Source of the DNA: Deltaproteobacteria bacterium
Lineage (GTDB): Bacteria; Myxococcota_A; UBA796; JAFGLY01
DNA length: 58,020 nucleotides
Reading direction: 5' to 3'
NCBI GenBank assembly: GCA_016927815.1
Contig: JAFGLY010000150.1
Coordinates: 1-58,020 of the forward strand
The notes under the pieces are model-generated. The model was given only the letters and a program-made list of their open reading frames with translations. It did no database searches and had not been told where the DNA came from. The translations under genes were made by a program, and so were the position numbers. This document shows positions 25,878-34,512 of this stretch, piece by piece. Every line of letters begins with the position of its first letter. The stretch's first letter is position 1.

Positions 25878-27596
25878 CTAGTACTTCCGTTCCACCGGCA
25901 GCCACTTGGTGAGCCTCACCGGCTTGTAGTCGAGGCGGGGGCCCGCACCGTCGCGGGTGGCGAGGGTGTGCTTGAGCCAGGTCGTGTCGTCGCGGGTCTT
26001 GAAGTCGGTCCGTGCATGACCGCCCCGGGACTCCTCGCGCGCCAGGGCCGCCATCATGGAGATCTCCGCCAGGAGGAGCATGTTGTGGAACTCCAGGGCG
26101 AGCACCAGGTTCATGTTGTAGACGCTGCTCTTGTCGCCGATGGAAACGTGCTCGGCCCGCGCCTTCAGCTCCTGCAGCTTCCGGAGCCCCGTGGCCAGGG
26201 ACTCCCCCGTGCGGAAGACGCCCATGTGGTCGTCCATGATCTGGCGCAAATCGTTGCGCACGGCGAAGAGATCCTCGCTGCCCTCGCGGTGGAGCAGATC
26301 GTGGAACAGGCGGTGCTCCTCCTCGGCGACCCGTTCCATGGGCAGGTCGGCCGCCGGAGGCGCGTCCTTAAGGTAGTCGGAGATGCTCTCGCCGCAGATG
26401 CCGCCCCACACCAGGCACTCCGCGGTGGAGTTCGTGCCCAGCCGGTTGGCCCCGTGCAGCGAGGTGCAGGCCACCTCCCCGGCGGCCCAGATCCCCTCGG
26501 CCCGGGTCCTGCCGTCGATGTCGGCCTCGATGCCTCCCATGGAGTAGTGGGCCACCGGCCGCACCGGGATGGGCGTGTCGATCGGATCCAGGCCGAGAAA
26601 CTTCATCGTGACCTCTCGGATGAGAGGCAGGGCCTTGGTGATCTTCTGCGCGCCGAGGTGACGCAGGTCGAGGTGGCAGTAGTCGAGGCCGCGTGGACCC
26701 TCGAAGCCACGGCCTTCCATGATCTCGGTCATCATCGAACGCGAGACGATGTCGCGCGGGGCGAGCTCCATCTTGGCGGGCGCGTACTTCTCCATGAAGC
26801 GTTCGCCCAGGGCGTTTCGAAGGTACCCGCCCTCCCCGCGGCAGGCCTCGGTCATCAGGATGCCAGAGGGGACGAGGCCGGTCGGGTGGAACTGGATGAA
26901 CTCCGGGTCCTCCAGGGCCAGTCCCGCGCGGTAGGCCATGGCCTGACCATCGCCGGTCACGGTCTGGGAGTAGGTGGTGAAGCCGAAGAGGTTGCCGAGG
27001 CCGCCCGTGGAGATGAGCAGCGCCCTGGCCCGGAAGACGAGGAAGCGGCCCGTCGTCAACTCGATGCCGGTGATGCCGGCGAGGCGCCCGTTCTCGATGA
27101 GGAGCTCCGTGACGAACACCTCGTCGTACCGCGAGAAGGTATCGTACCCGAGCAGCGTGTCGTAGAGGCACTGCACCTCGAAGAAGCCGGTCTTGTCCGC
27201 CGCCATGGTGGCCCGTGGGTAGCTGTGGCCGCCGAAGGGCCGCTGCATGATGCGACCGTTCGGGCACCGCGACCAGGGCAGGCCCCAGTGGTCGAGCAGG
27301 CGGATCTCCTTCGGACACAGGCCTACGAAGCGGTCCACGACGTCCTGATCCGCGAGGAAGTCGGAGCCCTTCACCGTGTCCCAGGCGTGCAGGTCGAGCG
27401 AGTCGCCCTGCTCCTCTCGGAGCACGGCCGCCGTGCCGCCCTCGGCACAGACGGAATGGGGACGCATGATCTGCACCTTGGAGACGAGGCCCATCGTGAC
27501 CTTGTCTCCCAAGCGACGGCCGATCTCGATCGCAGCCCTCAAGCCAGCGAGTCCCGTTCCGAGGATGAGAACGTCGTGAGTGATGACTTCGGCCAT
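25878..27596 (-). CDS. sdhA: Succinate dehydrogenase flavoprotein subunit
   Basis: A 572-residue subunit that oxidises succinate to fumarate. The FAD dinucleotide motif is GTGLAGLRAA near the start; the FAD-linking His is in RPHSVCAEGG (His47); HAWDTVKGSDFLADQD, FHPTG and TEACRGEGG form the FAD and dicarboxylate sites; HGANRLGTNS closes the fold. The CAEGGTAAVL sequence differs from the AAQGG of E. coli-type enzymes and resembles that of archaeal-type SdhA. It is the first gene of the operon. Confidence 0.95.
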   Translation of the reverse strand: MAEVITHDVLILGTGLAGLRAAIEIGRRLGDKVTMGLVSKVQIMRPHSVCAEGGTAAVLREEQGDSLDLHAWDTVKGSDFLADQDVVDRFVGLCPKEIRLLDHWGLPWSRCPNGRIMQRPFGGHSYPRATMAADKTGFFEVQCLYDTLLGYDTFSRYDEVFVTELLIENGRLAGITGIELTTGRFLVFRARALLISTGGLGNLFGFTTYSQTVTGDGQAMAYRAGLALEDPEFIQFHPTGLVPSGILMTEACRGEGGYLRNALGERFMEKYAPAKMELAPRDIVSRSMMTEIMEGRGFEGPRGLDYCHLDLRHLGAQKITKALPLIREVTMKFLGLDPIDTPIPVRPVAHYSMGGIEADIDGRTRAEGIWAAGEVACTSLHGANRLGTNSTAECLVWGGICGESISDYLKDAPPAADLPMERVAEEEHRLFHDLLHREGSEDLFAVRNDLRQIMDDHMGVFRTGESLATGLRKLQELKARAEHVSIGDKSSVYNMNLVLALEFHNMLLLAEISMMAALAREESRGGHARTDFKTRDDTTWLKHTLATRDGAGPRLDYKPVRLTKWLPVERKY

Positions 27597-27665
27597 GGCG
27601 GGGCACCTGTTTCTGCGGGGAAGCGGCTTCTACCCTCGCGAACCGGAGAGCAGCAAAAGGGTACG

Positions 27666-27694
27666 CTCCTACTTCGTCCCGTTGCCTGCGTCAA
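27666..27694 (-). promoter_or_regulatory. Candidate promoter of the sdhACDB operon
   Basis: On the minus strand, TTGACG (plus 27689-27694), a 17-nt spacer and TAGGAG (plus 27666-27671) stand about 70 nt upstream of the sdhA ATG. The -10 match is weak. The 273-nt divergent gap 27597-27869 shows nothing else clear. Confidence 0.35.
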
Positions 27695-27869
27695 GTCCGC
27701 GGAACCTGGAGGGAACCCACGCCCGGAGCGCCCGGCCAGGGGAGCGCCGCCGCCACCCGGCGCCATCGGCGCCACCCGCTCCCAAGAAGGAGAGGGGAGG
27801 ACGGGGGGCAGGGCCGACGGGTCAGGCGCTTCGGCTGGTCAAGGACGTCCTCGGCGGGTAGGTGGCGCC

Positions 27870-28658
27870 ATGCCCCGCCCCATCGCCGAGTTCGACGCAG
27901 GCGCCGCACGAGGCCTCGTGGGCCTCTTCACCGACCTCGACGACACCCTCACCGAGGCCGGGCGCGTGGTGCCTGCGGCGTTCACCGCCCTGGATCGGGC
28001 CCGGAGCGCTGGCCTGCGTACGGTGATCGTGACGGGCCGGCCAGCAGGCTGGGTGGATCATCTCGCGCGCATGTGGCCCGTGGACGGCGTGGTCGGTGAG
28101 AACGGCGGGCTCTGGTTCTGGCACGACGGCACCCGCCTCCAGCGCCGCTTCCTGCAGCCCGCCCCGGAGCGGGAGGCCAACCGGACCCGTCTGGGGGCGC
28201 TCGCCGCGTCCATCCCCGCCGAGGTGCCCGGCAGCGCCGTGAGCGCGGACCAGCCCTACCGCGAGCTGGATCTCGCCATCGACTTCGCCGAGGACGTACC
28301 CGAGCTCTCCGAGGCCGAGGTGGACGCGATCGTCCGCTGCTTCGAGTCCGCCGGTGCCACGTGCAAGATCAGCAGCATCCACGTGAACGGCTGGTACGGT
28401 GCCTTCGACAAGCTGGAGGGCTGCCGGCGGTTCGTCCGCGAGGTCTGGGGCGAGGACCTCTCGTTCGAACGCTGGGCCTTCCTCGGCGACTCCCAGAACG
28501 ACGAGCCCATGTTCCGGGTGTTCCCCCACGCCATCGGCGTGGCCAACGTGGCCCGCTTCCTGCCGCGCCTCCGCTGGAAACCAGCCTACATCACCACGCT
28601 TCCCGGTGGCCGCGGCTTCGCCGAGGCCCTGGGCCGGATCCTCTCGCTCCGCGGGTGA
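27870..28658 (+). CDS. HAD-IIB family phosphatase
   Basis: A 262-residue haloacid dehalogenase-type hydrolase. Motif I is FTDLDDTL with the nucleophile and acid Asp pair; motif II is VTGR; motif IV is GDSQNDEPMF. The cap region has the alpha/beta pattern of the Cof/mannosyl-3-phosphoglycerate phosphatase/sucrose-phosphatase group (HAD-IIB). It removes phosphate from a sugar phosphate or phosphoglycerate in the cytoplasm; the substrate is not readable. The ATG at 27870 is used; the frame upstream is antisense to sdhA and not coding. Confidence 0.85.
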   Translation: MPRPIAEFDAGAARGLVGLFTDLDDTLTEAGRVVPAAFTALDRARSAGLRTVIVTGRPAGWVDHLARMWPVDGVVGENGGLWFWHDGTRLQRRFLQPAPEREANRTRLGALAASIPAEVPGSAVSADQPYRELDLAIDFAEDVPELSEAEVDAIVRCFESAGATCKISSIHVNGWYGAFDKLEGCRRFVREVWGEDLSFERWAFLGDSQNDEPMFRVFPHAIGVANVARFLPRLRWKPAYITTLPGGRGFAEALGRILSLRG

Positions 28659-28723
28659 GGGCCGGGGGGCCGACGGTCGTCCGCCCCCGTGGTACCATTC
28701 CGTCATCAGCCCTGGAGCCCCCC

Positions 28724-29203
28724 ATGCGGACCCGCCTCCTCCTCCCCGCCTCAGCCCTCCTGGCCGCCTCGGCCGTCCTCGTCGCCGACTCCGTGGGTCC
28801 CACCTGCGAGCTCTACAAGGGGTGGGCCGTGGACGTGACCTACACGACGGACTGTGCAGGGGGGGACGCGGGCGCCTTCTCCGCCAGCGCCGGAGACCTC
28901 TCCTACGACGCCGTCGGCATGCCCCAGCCCGACGACGTCCGGTTCGTCCAGACCGAGGGCGAACTGGTCCTGTCGATCCTGGCCATCTCCTACGACACCA
29001 CCGCCTGCGACGACGGTTCGGGCACCGGTACCTTCACGGGCCTGGTCTTCGAGTTCGGCGAGACCGGAGAGACGGGCATGGGCACGACCACCTGGCAGTG
29101 CTCCGGCTGGGACCTGGGCGCCGAGACCCAGGACCTGACCTGCTACCCGTCCACCGGCGGCTTCACCTGCACCCTCGCGCTGACCTCCACGGCGACGGGA
29201 TGA
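28724..29203 (+). CDS. Small secreted protein of unknown function
   Basis: A 159-residue protein with a signal peptide: MRTR, a hydrophobic core and a likely cleavage after AVLVADS. There is no lipobox Cys at the right place. The mature part is acidic, Gly/Thr-rich and has six cysteines (CEL, DCAG, ACDD, QCSG, TCYP, TCTL), consistent with disulfides outside the cytoplasm. CTGGAG lies 6 nt before the ATG at 28724. Its TGA overlaps the ATG of the spermidine-synthase-like gene. The family is not recognised. Confidence 0.72.
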   Translation: MRTRLLLPASALLAASAVLVADSVGPTCELYKGWAVDVTYTTDCAGGDAGAFSASAGDLSYDAVGMPQPDDVRFVQTEGELVLSILAISYDTTACDDGSGTGTFTGLVFEFGETGETGMGTTTWQCSGWDLGAETQDLTCYPSTGGFTCTLALTSTATG

Positions 29204-30759
29204 CCGAGGGCACGCCAGGACCCGTGGAGGGCCGGGCGTACCTCTACACCGCAGCCTTCCTCACGGGGGCCGCCACCATGGCGGCGGAGCTGGCCGGTGC
29301 TCGCCTCGTGGCGCCCTTCTACGGCACCAGCACGCCGGTGTGGGCGCTCCTCGTCGGGGCGGTGCTGGCCGGCCTCGCGGCGGGGCAGGTCGTGGGGGGA
29401 CGGATCTCGCCCGTGACCCGCACGCTCCGTCCTCTGGGCGGGCTCCTCGTGGCCAGCGGGGCCCTGCTCGCGCTCCTTCCGGTCGTGGCCCGGCCGCTCA
29501 TGGTCGGCACCCTCACGCTCTTCCACCACGGATCCCTGGCTCCGATCCTGGCCTCCGCCCTGGGCGTCACGACGCTCCTCGCGCTGCCGGTCGCGGTGCT
29601 GGGCGCCTGCGGCCCCGTGGTGCTGCACCACGCCGTCGGGGAATCCGAGGGGGCCGGGCCCGTGGCGGGCCGCATCTACGCGCTGGGCACCGCCGGCAGC
29701 CTCGCCGGGACGTACCTCTCCGGTCTCGTCCTGGTACCGATGATCGGCACCCGCCGGACGCTCTGGACCTGCGCCGCCGCGCTCGCGGCCGTGGGCGTGG
29801 CCGGCGTGGTGCGCCGCACACGCGCAGCAGCGGTGCTGATCGTGCTCGCGGTGGCAGCCGGCGCGCTCGCCCTGCCGGGCGGAATCGTCAAGCCGAGGAG
29901 GAACGTCGTCTTCGAAGACGAGACCACGTACGGCCTCGTCCAGGTCGCCCAGGATACCCGCGCCCGCTGGCTCACCATCGATGAGGGCTACGCCTACCAG
30001 TCGGTCTACCCGCTGGATGGATCGCTCGCCCTGGAGGGCGTCTGGGGCTGGTACGCCCTGGCACCCGCCTTCACCACCACGGGCGCACCCGGGGATGTCC
30101 TCTTCCTGGGCCTCGCGGGCGGTTCCGCGGCCCGTGCCTACCGGGCGCTCTGGCCCGAAGCCGCGCTCACCGGCGTAGAGATCGATCGTGGCGTCGTGGA
30201 GGCGGGTCGTCGCTTCATGGCCCTGCCGCCCGAGGTCCGGGTCGTCACGGACGACGCCCGGGCCTGGCTCCACCGCGATCCGGATCGGTACGACGTCATC
30301 GTGCTCGACGCCTTCCGCTTCCCCTACGTGCCCTTCCAGCTCGCGACCGTGGAGTGCTTTCGCGCCATGGAGGCCCGCCTCGCCAAGGGTGGCGTGGTGC
30401 TGGTCAACGTGGGACGCGGCGACGACGGACAGGGAATCGGGAGGCCCGGCGACGGCCTCCACGACGTGGTGGACGCCGTGGCCGCCACGCTCGCGGCCGT
30501 GTTCCCCACCGTCCGTGGGGCCGATGTCCCAGGCGCGCCCAACACGATCCTGGTGGCCTCCCGGCACCCGCCCGCCCTCGACGTGGGCCTGGCCGCGCTG
30601 TCCCTCCCCGAGGACACGACCGCCACGCTCGACCGGCTGCCTCCGCTCCGGCCCTGGCTGCCGGAGGGCGTCCGCGTGCTCACCGACGATCACGCCCCCG
30701 TGGAGTGGCTCACGGATCGAGTGCTCCTGCGTCGCCTGTCCGCGATGGCCCGGAGGTAG
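29200..30759 (+). CDS. Membrane-fused spermidine synthase-like methyltransferase-fold protein
   Basis: A 519-residue fusion. Residues about 13-215 hold some seven predicted membrane helices, like the N-terminal transporter-like half of fused MFS/spermidine synthase proteins. Residues about 235-500 form a spermidine synthase-type Rossmann domain with FLGLAGGSAARAYRALWP, the acidic residue in GVEIDRG, and DAFRFPYVPFQLATVECF. It may transfer aminopropyl groups, but many such fusions lack proven activity. The ATG at 29200 overlaps the preceding TGA, implying coupling with the small secreted protein. A membrane gene follows 2 nt later. Confidence 0.82.
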   Translation: MTEGTPGPVEGRAYLYTAAFLTGAATMAAELAGARLVAPFYGTSTPVWALLVGAVLAGLAAGQVVGGRISPVTRTLRPLGGLLVASGALLALLPVVARPLMVGTLTLFHHGSLAPILASALGVTTLLALPVAVLGACGPVVLHHAVGESEGAGPVAGRIYALGTAGSLAGTYLSGLVLVPMIGTRRTLWTCAAALAAVGVAGVVRRTRAAAVLIVLAVAAGALALPGGIVKPRRNVVFEDETTYGLVQVAQDTRARWLTIDEGYAYQSVYPLDGSLALEGVWGWYALAPAFTTTGAPGDVLFLGLAGGSAARAYRALWPEAALTGVEIDRGVVEAGRRFMALPPEVRVVTDDARAWLHRDPDRYDVIVLDAFRFPYVPFQLATVECFRAMEARLAKGGVVLVNVGRGDDGQGIGRPGDGLHDVVDAVAATLAAVFPTVRGADVPGAPNTILVASRHPPALDVGLAALSLPEDTTATLDRLPPLRPWLPEGVRVLTDDHAPVEWLTDRVLLRRLSAMARR

Positions 30760-30761
30760 CC

Positions 30762-31202
30762 GTGGAGGCTGTGCCCGGCGTCGCGCTCCTGCACCCCGCT
30801 CCGGCCTCGGCTGCAGCGCTCGTGGCCCTGAACGACCTCTGGATCCGCAACCACGCGCCCGCCTGGATCGGCGGAAAGCTGTCGGGCTTGGGAATCGCCT
30901 TCCTGCTGCCCGTGGTGCTGGCTGCGGCCGGGGAGTGGATCTCCTGGCTCTTCGCCCGCCTGGAGCGCCGGCCGTGGCGGCCGCCGGGCCGCGGCCTGCG
31001 CCTCGCAGCCTGCGCCGCGGCCGCCCTCTACGGTGCGGCCATGGAGTTGGTCCCCGGGTTCGGCGTGTTCCACGCGGCATGGCTGTCCGCGTCGCTGCCC
31101 TGCCTCTCGTTCCGGTCCGGCACGGCGGATCCCACGGATCTGTGCTGCCTGCTCGCCGTGCCGCTCGCGTACCTGCACCTCGGGCGGGTGCGGCGGGGGT
31201 GA
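30762..31202 (+). CDS. Small integral membrane protein
   Basis: A 146-residue protein starting at GTG 30762, with CGGAGG 5 nt upstream, 2 nt after the preceding stop. It has three or four hydrophobic helices. The segment HPAPASAAALVALNDLWIRN, followed by GGKLSGLGIAFLLPVVL, resembles a membrane family common in Myxococcota with the pattern LNDHxLKxxxPxxxTGKLSD. That family has no assigned function. Coupling to the spermidine-synthase-like gene suggests a shared membrane role. Confidence 0.7.
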   Translation: MEAVPGVALLHPAPASAAALVALNDLWIRNHAPAWIGGKLSGLGIAFLLPVVLAAAGEWISWLFARLERRPWRPPGRGLRLAACAAAALYGAAMELVPGFGVFHAAWLSASLPCLSFRSGTADPTDLCCLLAVPLAYLHLGRVRRG

Positions 31203-31254
31203 CCCCGGTACCCAGAGGCGGTAGAGCCCCCCTGTCCGCCACCCCGAATCCGCC

Positions 31255-33072
31255 ATGCCCGCGCTCCAGATCGCCCCGATCCTCGCGTTCCTCGCCGCCT
31301 GTGGGGATGCGCAGGACGACACCGCCTCCTGTGCGTCCGGTCCGGCCGTCGAGCCCGTACCGCCCTTCTTCACCGAGGTGTCCATGGGCCTGGCCGTCAC
31401 CAACGGCTTCGGACGCGCCCAGATCGTGGACCTGGACGCCGACGGCCTGGACGATCTCGTGGCTACGCCCGCCCACGACGGCGCCCACGACGATCCGCCG
31501 GGGGACTACGACAAGCTGGCGCTCCTGCGGCGGGGCGACGGCTTCGAGTCGGCCGCCGGGGCCTCGGGGCTCGACCAGGCCCGGGTGGGGCTCCTGCTCT
31601 TCGGCGACGTGGACGACGATGGCGATCCGGATGCCTATGGAGGCGTCGTCCAAGGCCAGGGCCGCGACCTCATGGGTCTGTGGCGAAACGAAGGCGGCGT
31701 GTTCTCGTACGCGGGCACCTCGGGCACCACCATCCAGGCCCTGGGGTGCGGGGACCACACCTGCACGCCCGACCAGATCTCCGGCACCTTCGTGGACTTC
31801 GACCAGGACGGTGTGCTCGACCTCTACGTGGGGTCCTGGCAGTGGAGCGACGGCGTCACCACGACCCGGTACACGCCGCCCGCCCGCGATCGGCTGTACC
31901 GGGGCCTGGGGGACGGCACCTTCGAGGATCTCTCCGACACCCTCCCCAACCAGACGCATCCCTGGACCGCCAAGCTGTGGGGGGTGTCCGACGCCTTCGG
32001 CCGGTCCACCATGGGCGTGGCCGCAGCCGACTACGACAACGACGGCGACATGGACCTGTTCGTGGCCAACTACGGGGCCGGCCGGCCGTGGGGTCCGTAC
32101 GAGGATCCGCTGTGCGAGCCGCCCCGCTACTGGGACCAGGACATCCTGTGGCGCAACGACGGCGACATGACCTTCACGGACGTGGCGGACGAAGCCGGCG
32201 TCGCGGCCACGATGCGGGGGCCGAGCGGCATCGCCGAGGAGGAGCCGTTGGTCGTCGGCGCCGAGTGCGACGACGTGGCCCCGGACGCCGAGGGCACGTA
32301 CCCCTCCCCCATCTCGGGCAACTCGTTCACGCCCCAGTGGGCCGACTTCGACAACGACGGGGATCTCGACCTCGCGGTCGGCGCCATTTCCCACCCCGAC
32401 TACCGCCAGACCGATCCCACCCTGCTGTTCGTCAACCGCGGCGACGGCACCTTCTCGGAGGAGAGCCTCGAGCGGGGTCTCGTCTACCGGGAGGACGAGA
32501 AGCACGTGGCCTGGGTGGACGTGGATGGCGACGGCCTCCTGGACCTCGCCACCACCGGATTCCGCAACGACGCCGAGAACGGCTGGCGTCTCTACCTCCA
32601 GTCCGACGACCACCGGCTCGTCCTCCAGGACGAGGACACGACGGGCGTGGACGACGCTCACCAGGAGTCGGCGGTCTGGCTCGACTGGGACGACGACGGC
32701 GACCTCGACCTCACCATCGCCGAGGACGACGGGCCGGCCCGCTGGTTCCGCAACGACGTGGGTCAGGCCAACCACCGCGTGGGCTTCCGGCTCCGGGCGA
32801 GCGGGCCCCGCGACGCCACGGGCGCTCGCATCCTCCTCACCGGCGGAGCCGGCCGGCAGATGCGGGAGTTGGCCGGCCCGGGCGGACACTACAACCCCCA
32901 GGCGAGCCTCGTCCAGACCTTCGGCCTGGGCGGAGATGCCTGCGCGGTGGACGTGCGGATCCGGTGGCCCGACGGCACGGAACAGCGGCTCGGCGCCCTC
33001 GAGGCCGACCGCCTCTACGCGGTCACCCAGGGTCAGGCGCCCGTGGTCGAGCGGGAGTGGCCGGCCCCATGA
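31255..33072 (+). CDS. FG-GAP/ASPIC-UnbV lipoprotein
   Basis: A 605-residue protein with lipoprotein signal AFLAAC (Cys16). It contains at least six FG-GAP/VCBS blades of the form xDxDxDGxxDLxV, for example DLDADGLDDL, DVDDDGDPDAY, DFDQDGVLDLYV, DYDNDGDMDLFV and DFDNDGDLDLAV, which bind calcium and build a beta-propeller. The C-terminal 110 residues match the ASPIC/UnbV domain (GFRLRASGPRDATGARILL, VDVRIRWPDGTEQRL). It is probably a surface or periplasmic binding protein. Its 3' end overlaps the convergent gene by 50 nt. Confidence 0.85.
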   Translation: MPALQIAPILAFLAACGDAQDDTASCASGPAVEPVPPFFTEVSMGLAVTNGFGRAQIVDLDADGLDDLVATPAHDGAHDDPPGDYDKLALLRRGDGFESAAGASGLDQARVGLLLFGDVDDDGDPDAYGGVVQGQGRDLMGLWRNEGGVFSYAGTSGTTIQALGCGDHTCTPDQISGTFVDFDQDGVLDLYVGSWQWSDGVTTTRYTPPARDRLYRGLGDGTFEDLSDTLPNQTHPWTAKLWGVSDAFGRSTMGVAAADYDNDGDMDLFVANYGAGRPWGPYEDPLCEPPRYWDQDILWRNDGDMTFTDVADEAGVAATMRGPSGIAEEEPLVVGAECDDVAPDAEGTYPSPISGNSFTPQWADFDNDGDLDLAVGAISHPDYRQTDPTLLFVNRGDGTFSEESLERGLVYREDEKHVAWVDVDGDGLLDLATTGFRNDAENGWRLYLQSDDHRLVLQDEDTTGVDDAHQESAVWLDWDDDGDLDLTIAEDDGPARWFRNDVGQANHRVGFRLRASGPRDATGARILLTGGAGRQMRELAGPGGHYNPQASLVQTFGLGGDACAVDVRIRWPDGTEQRLGALEADRLYAVTQGQAPVVEREWPAP

Positions 33073-34510
33073 CCTCGGGCGGAGAAGCCAGGGAGTGGAG
33101 GGCGGGGCGCATGCGCTGAGCACGAACCCGAGGATCCGGGTGCTGCTCGAGCCGTTCGACGTACCGTCCCTGCGCGTCGATCGCAGCGAGGAGGCGACCG
33201 GCCGTCCAGCGAACGACTGGAACCGGGTGATCCAGCGCCTCGGCGAACAGGAGGAGCCCGGCGTCGGGGGAGCCCGTGGCGCCTGCAGCAGCAGGCGAGG
33301 TCGGGAGGGACAGGCGGGCAGCCGCCTCGAGGAGGCAGAGCAGGGCGTCGGTGGAGGGGTCCTCGGCGACGGCTCGCCGGGCCTGTCCCAGGTAGAGAAC
33401 CGTCGGCATCTGGGCCTCGCCGGGCAGGAACACCTCCCAGAGCGTGATCACCCGCAGTCTGGGGACGGGCTCGGAAACGGGCCGGGTTTGGTCGGATCGA
33501 TCCCCCAGGGCCCGGTCGATCCGCGCCTGCCAGTCCGCGAGCGTGCGCGCACGCCTGCCCTCCATCGCCCACAGGCGCCAGGCCAGGGCCGCCCGCACGT
33601 GGGGAGCCGCGACGGGTGGCAGGACGTCCAGCGGATTGCCCACGAGGTGGACGGCCCTCTGGTAGGACGCCAAGGTGGCCTCGGACCAGAGGCGCTCCGA
33701 GACCCTGCGGGCCAGGATCGGGTCGATCGGAACCAGGCGCTCGCTCATCGCGCGTTCTCCCTCGAGAACGGCGTTCCAAGCCCCCCTGGAGGCGTCGTCC
33801 GCCGCGGGGGCGGCCCGCCCTCCCAGGGCCATGGCCGCGTGGGCGAGGCAGCTTGGGGAGAAGGCCCCGCTCTCCAAGCACAACAGGGCGGCCTCGCCGC
33901 CGGCCGCGCTCCCGTGGGTTTCCAGGGCGGCCTCGGCCGCCTGGAACGCACACTCGTCGCGCCACGGACCGGGCTCGAGCCCCCGGCAGGCCCCGATGGC
34001 ACGCGCCCAAGCTCCAAGCCGGGCGGCCTCCTCAGCGGCCTCGGCTCCGCAGACGTTGGAGAGCAGCGGATGGGGGCAGTCCACGTCGACGGAGGCCACC
34101 CTGGCCCACGGCAGAGGCACGGACCCGAGCGGACGGGAGGGGAGGAGCAGCGTCATGGACGGGCCCCGGACCGCAAGCGGGTCGCTGGCGGGAGTGGCCG
34201 ACCCGCTACGTGCGGCGTCGGCCGGCCGCGGGGCCAGGTGAAGGCGACCGTTGACGTCGTCGCAGCGACGACGGGCTTCCCCCTCGGGGAGCGCGCGGCA
34301 GAGGGCCCGGGTCTCGCCCGGATGGGCCTCGGCCAGGGTCGTGACCGCTGCGAGCCGGACGACCGGGTCCTCGATCGCCGCCACCCTGGCAGCCGTGGCG
34401 GCCGGATCCCGGCCCCATCCCGCGAGCACGGCCTCCTCGATGCAGGGCGCGTCGGTGCAGGAGGCGAAGTCCACCGGGCCCGAGCACGCCGCGAGCAGGA
34501 GGGGAAGCAT
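33023..34510 (-). CDS. Lipoprotein of unknown function
   Basis: A 495-residue protein, helical, Ala/Leu/Arg-rich, with several cysteines in the first 170 residues (CTDAPC, LCRAL, RRCDD). From the ATG at 34510 the signal is only MLPLLLAAC, eight residues before Cys and with no basic residue. A rare CTG start six nt upstream would add LR and make a better signal. Helical repeats with EA and AA pairs suggest HEAT- or TPR-like packing. It follows the dehydrogenase gene by 2 nt. The 3' 50 nt overlap the convergent FG-GAP gene. Confidence 0.68.
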   Translation of the reverse strand: MLPLLLAACSGPVDFASCTDAPCIEEAVLAGWGRDPAATAARVAAIEDPVVRLAAVTTLAEAHPGETRALCRALPEGEARRRCDDVNGRLHLAPRPADAARSGSATPASDPLAVRGPSMTLLLPSRPLGSVPLPWARVASVDVDCPHPLLSNVCGAEAAEEAARLGAWARAIGACRGLEPGPWRDECAFQAAEAALETHGSAAGGEAALLCLESGAFSPSCLAHAAMALGGRAAPAADDASRGAWNAVLEGERAMSERLVPIDPILARRVSERLWSEATLASYQRAVHLVGNPLDVLPPVAAPHVRAALAWRLWAMEGRRARTLADWQARIDRALGDRSDQTRPVSEPVPRLRVITLWEVFLPGEAQMPTVLYLGQARRAVAEDPSTDALLCLLEAAARLSLPTSPAAAGATGSPDAGLLLFAEALDHPVPVVRWTAGRLLAAIDAQGRYVERLEQHPDPRVRAQRMRPALHSLASPPEVMGPATPARPRAPDPG

Positions 34511-34512
34511 CC

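Noticed and set aside
29143-33123. A 1326-codon minus-strand open frame
   Set aside because: It lies opposite four plus-strand genes with signal peptides, membrane helices and FG-GAP repeats; no protein-like features were seen.
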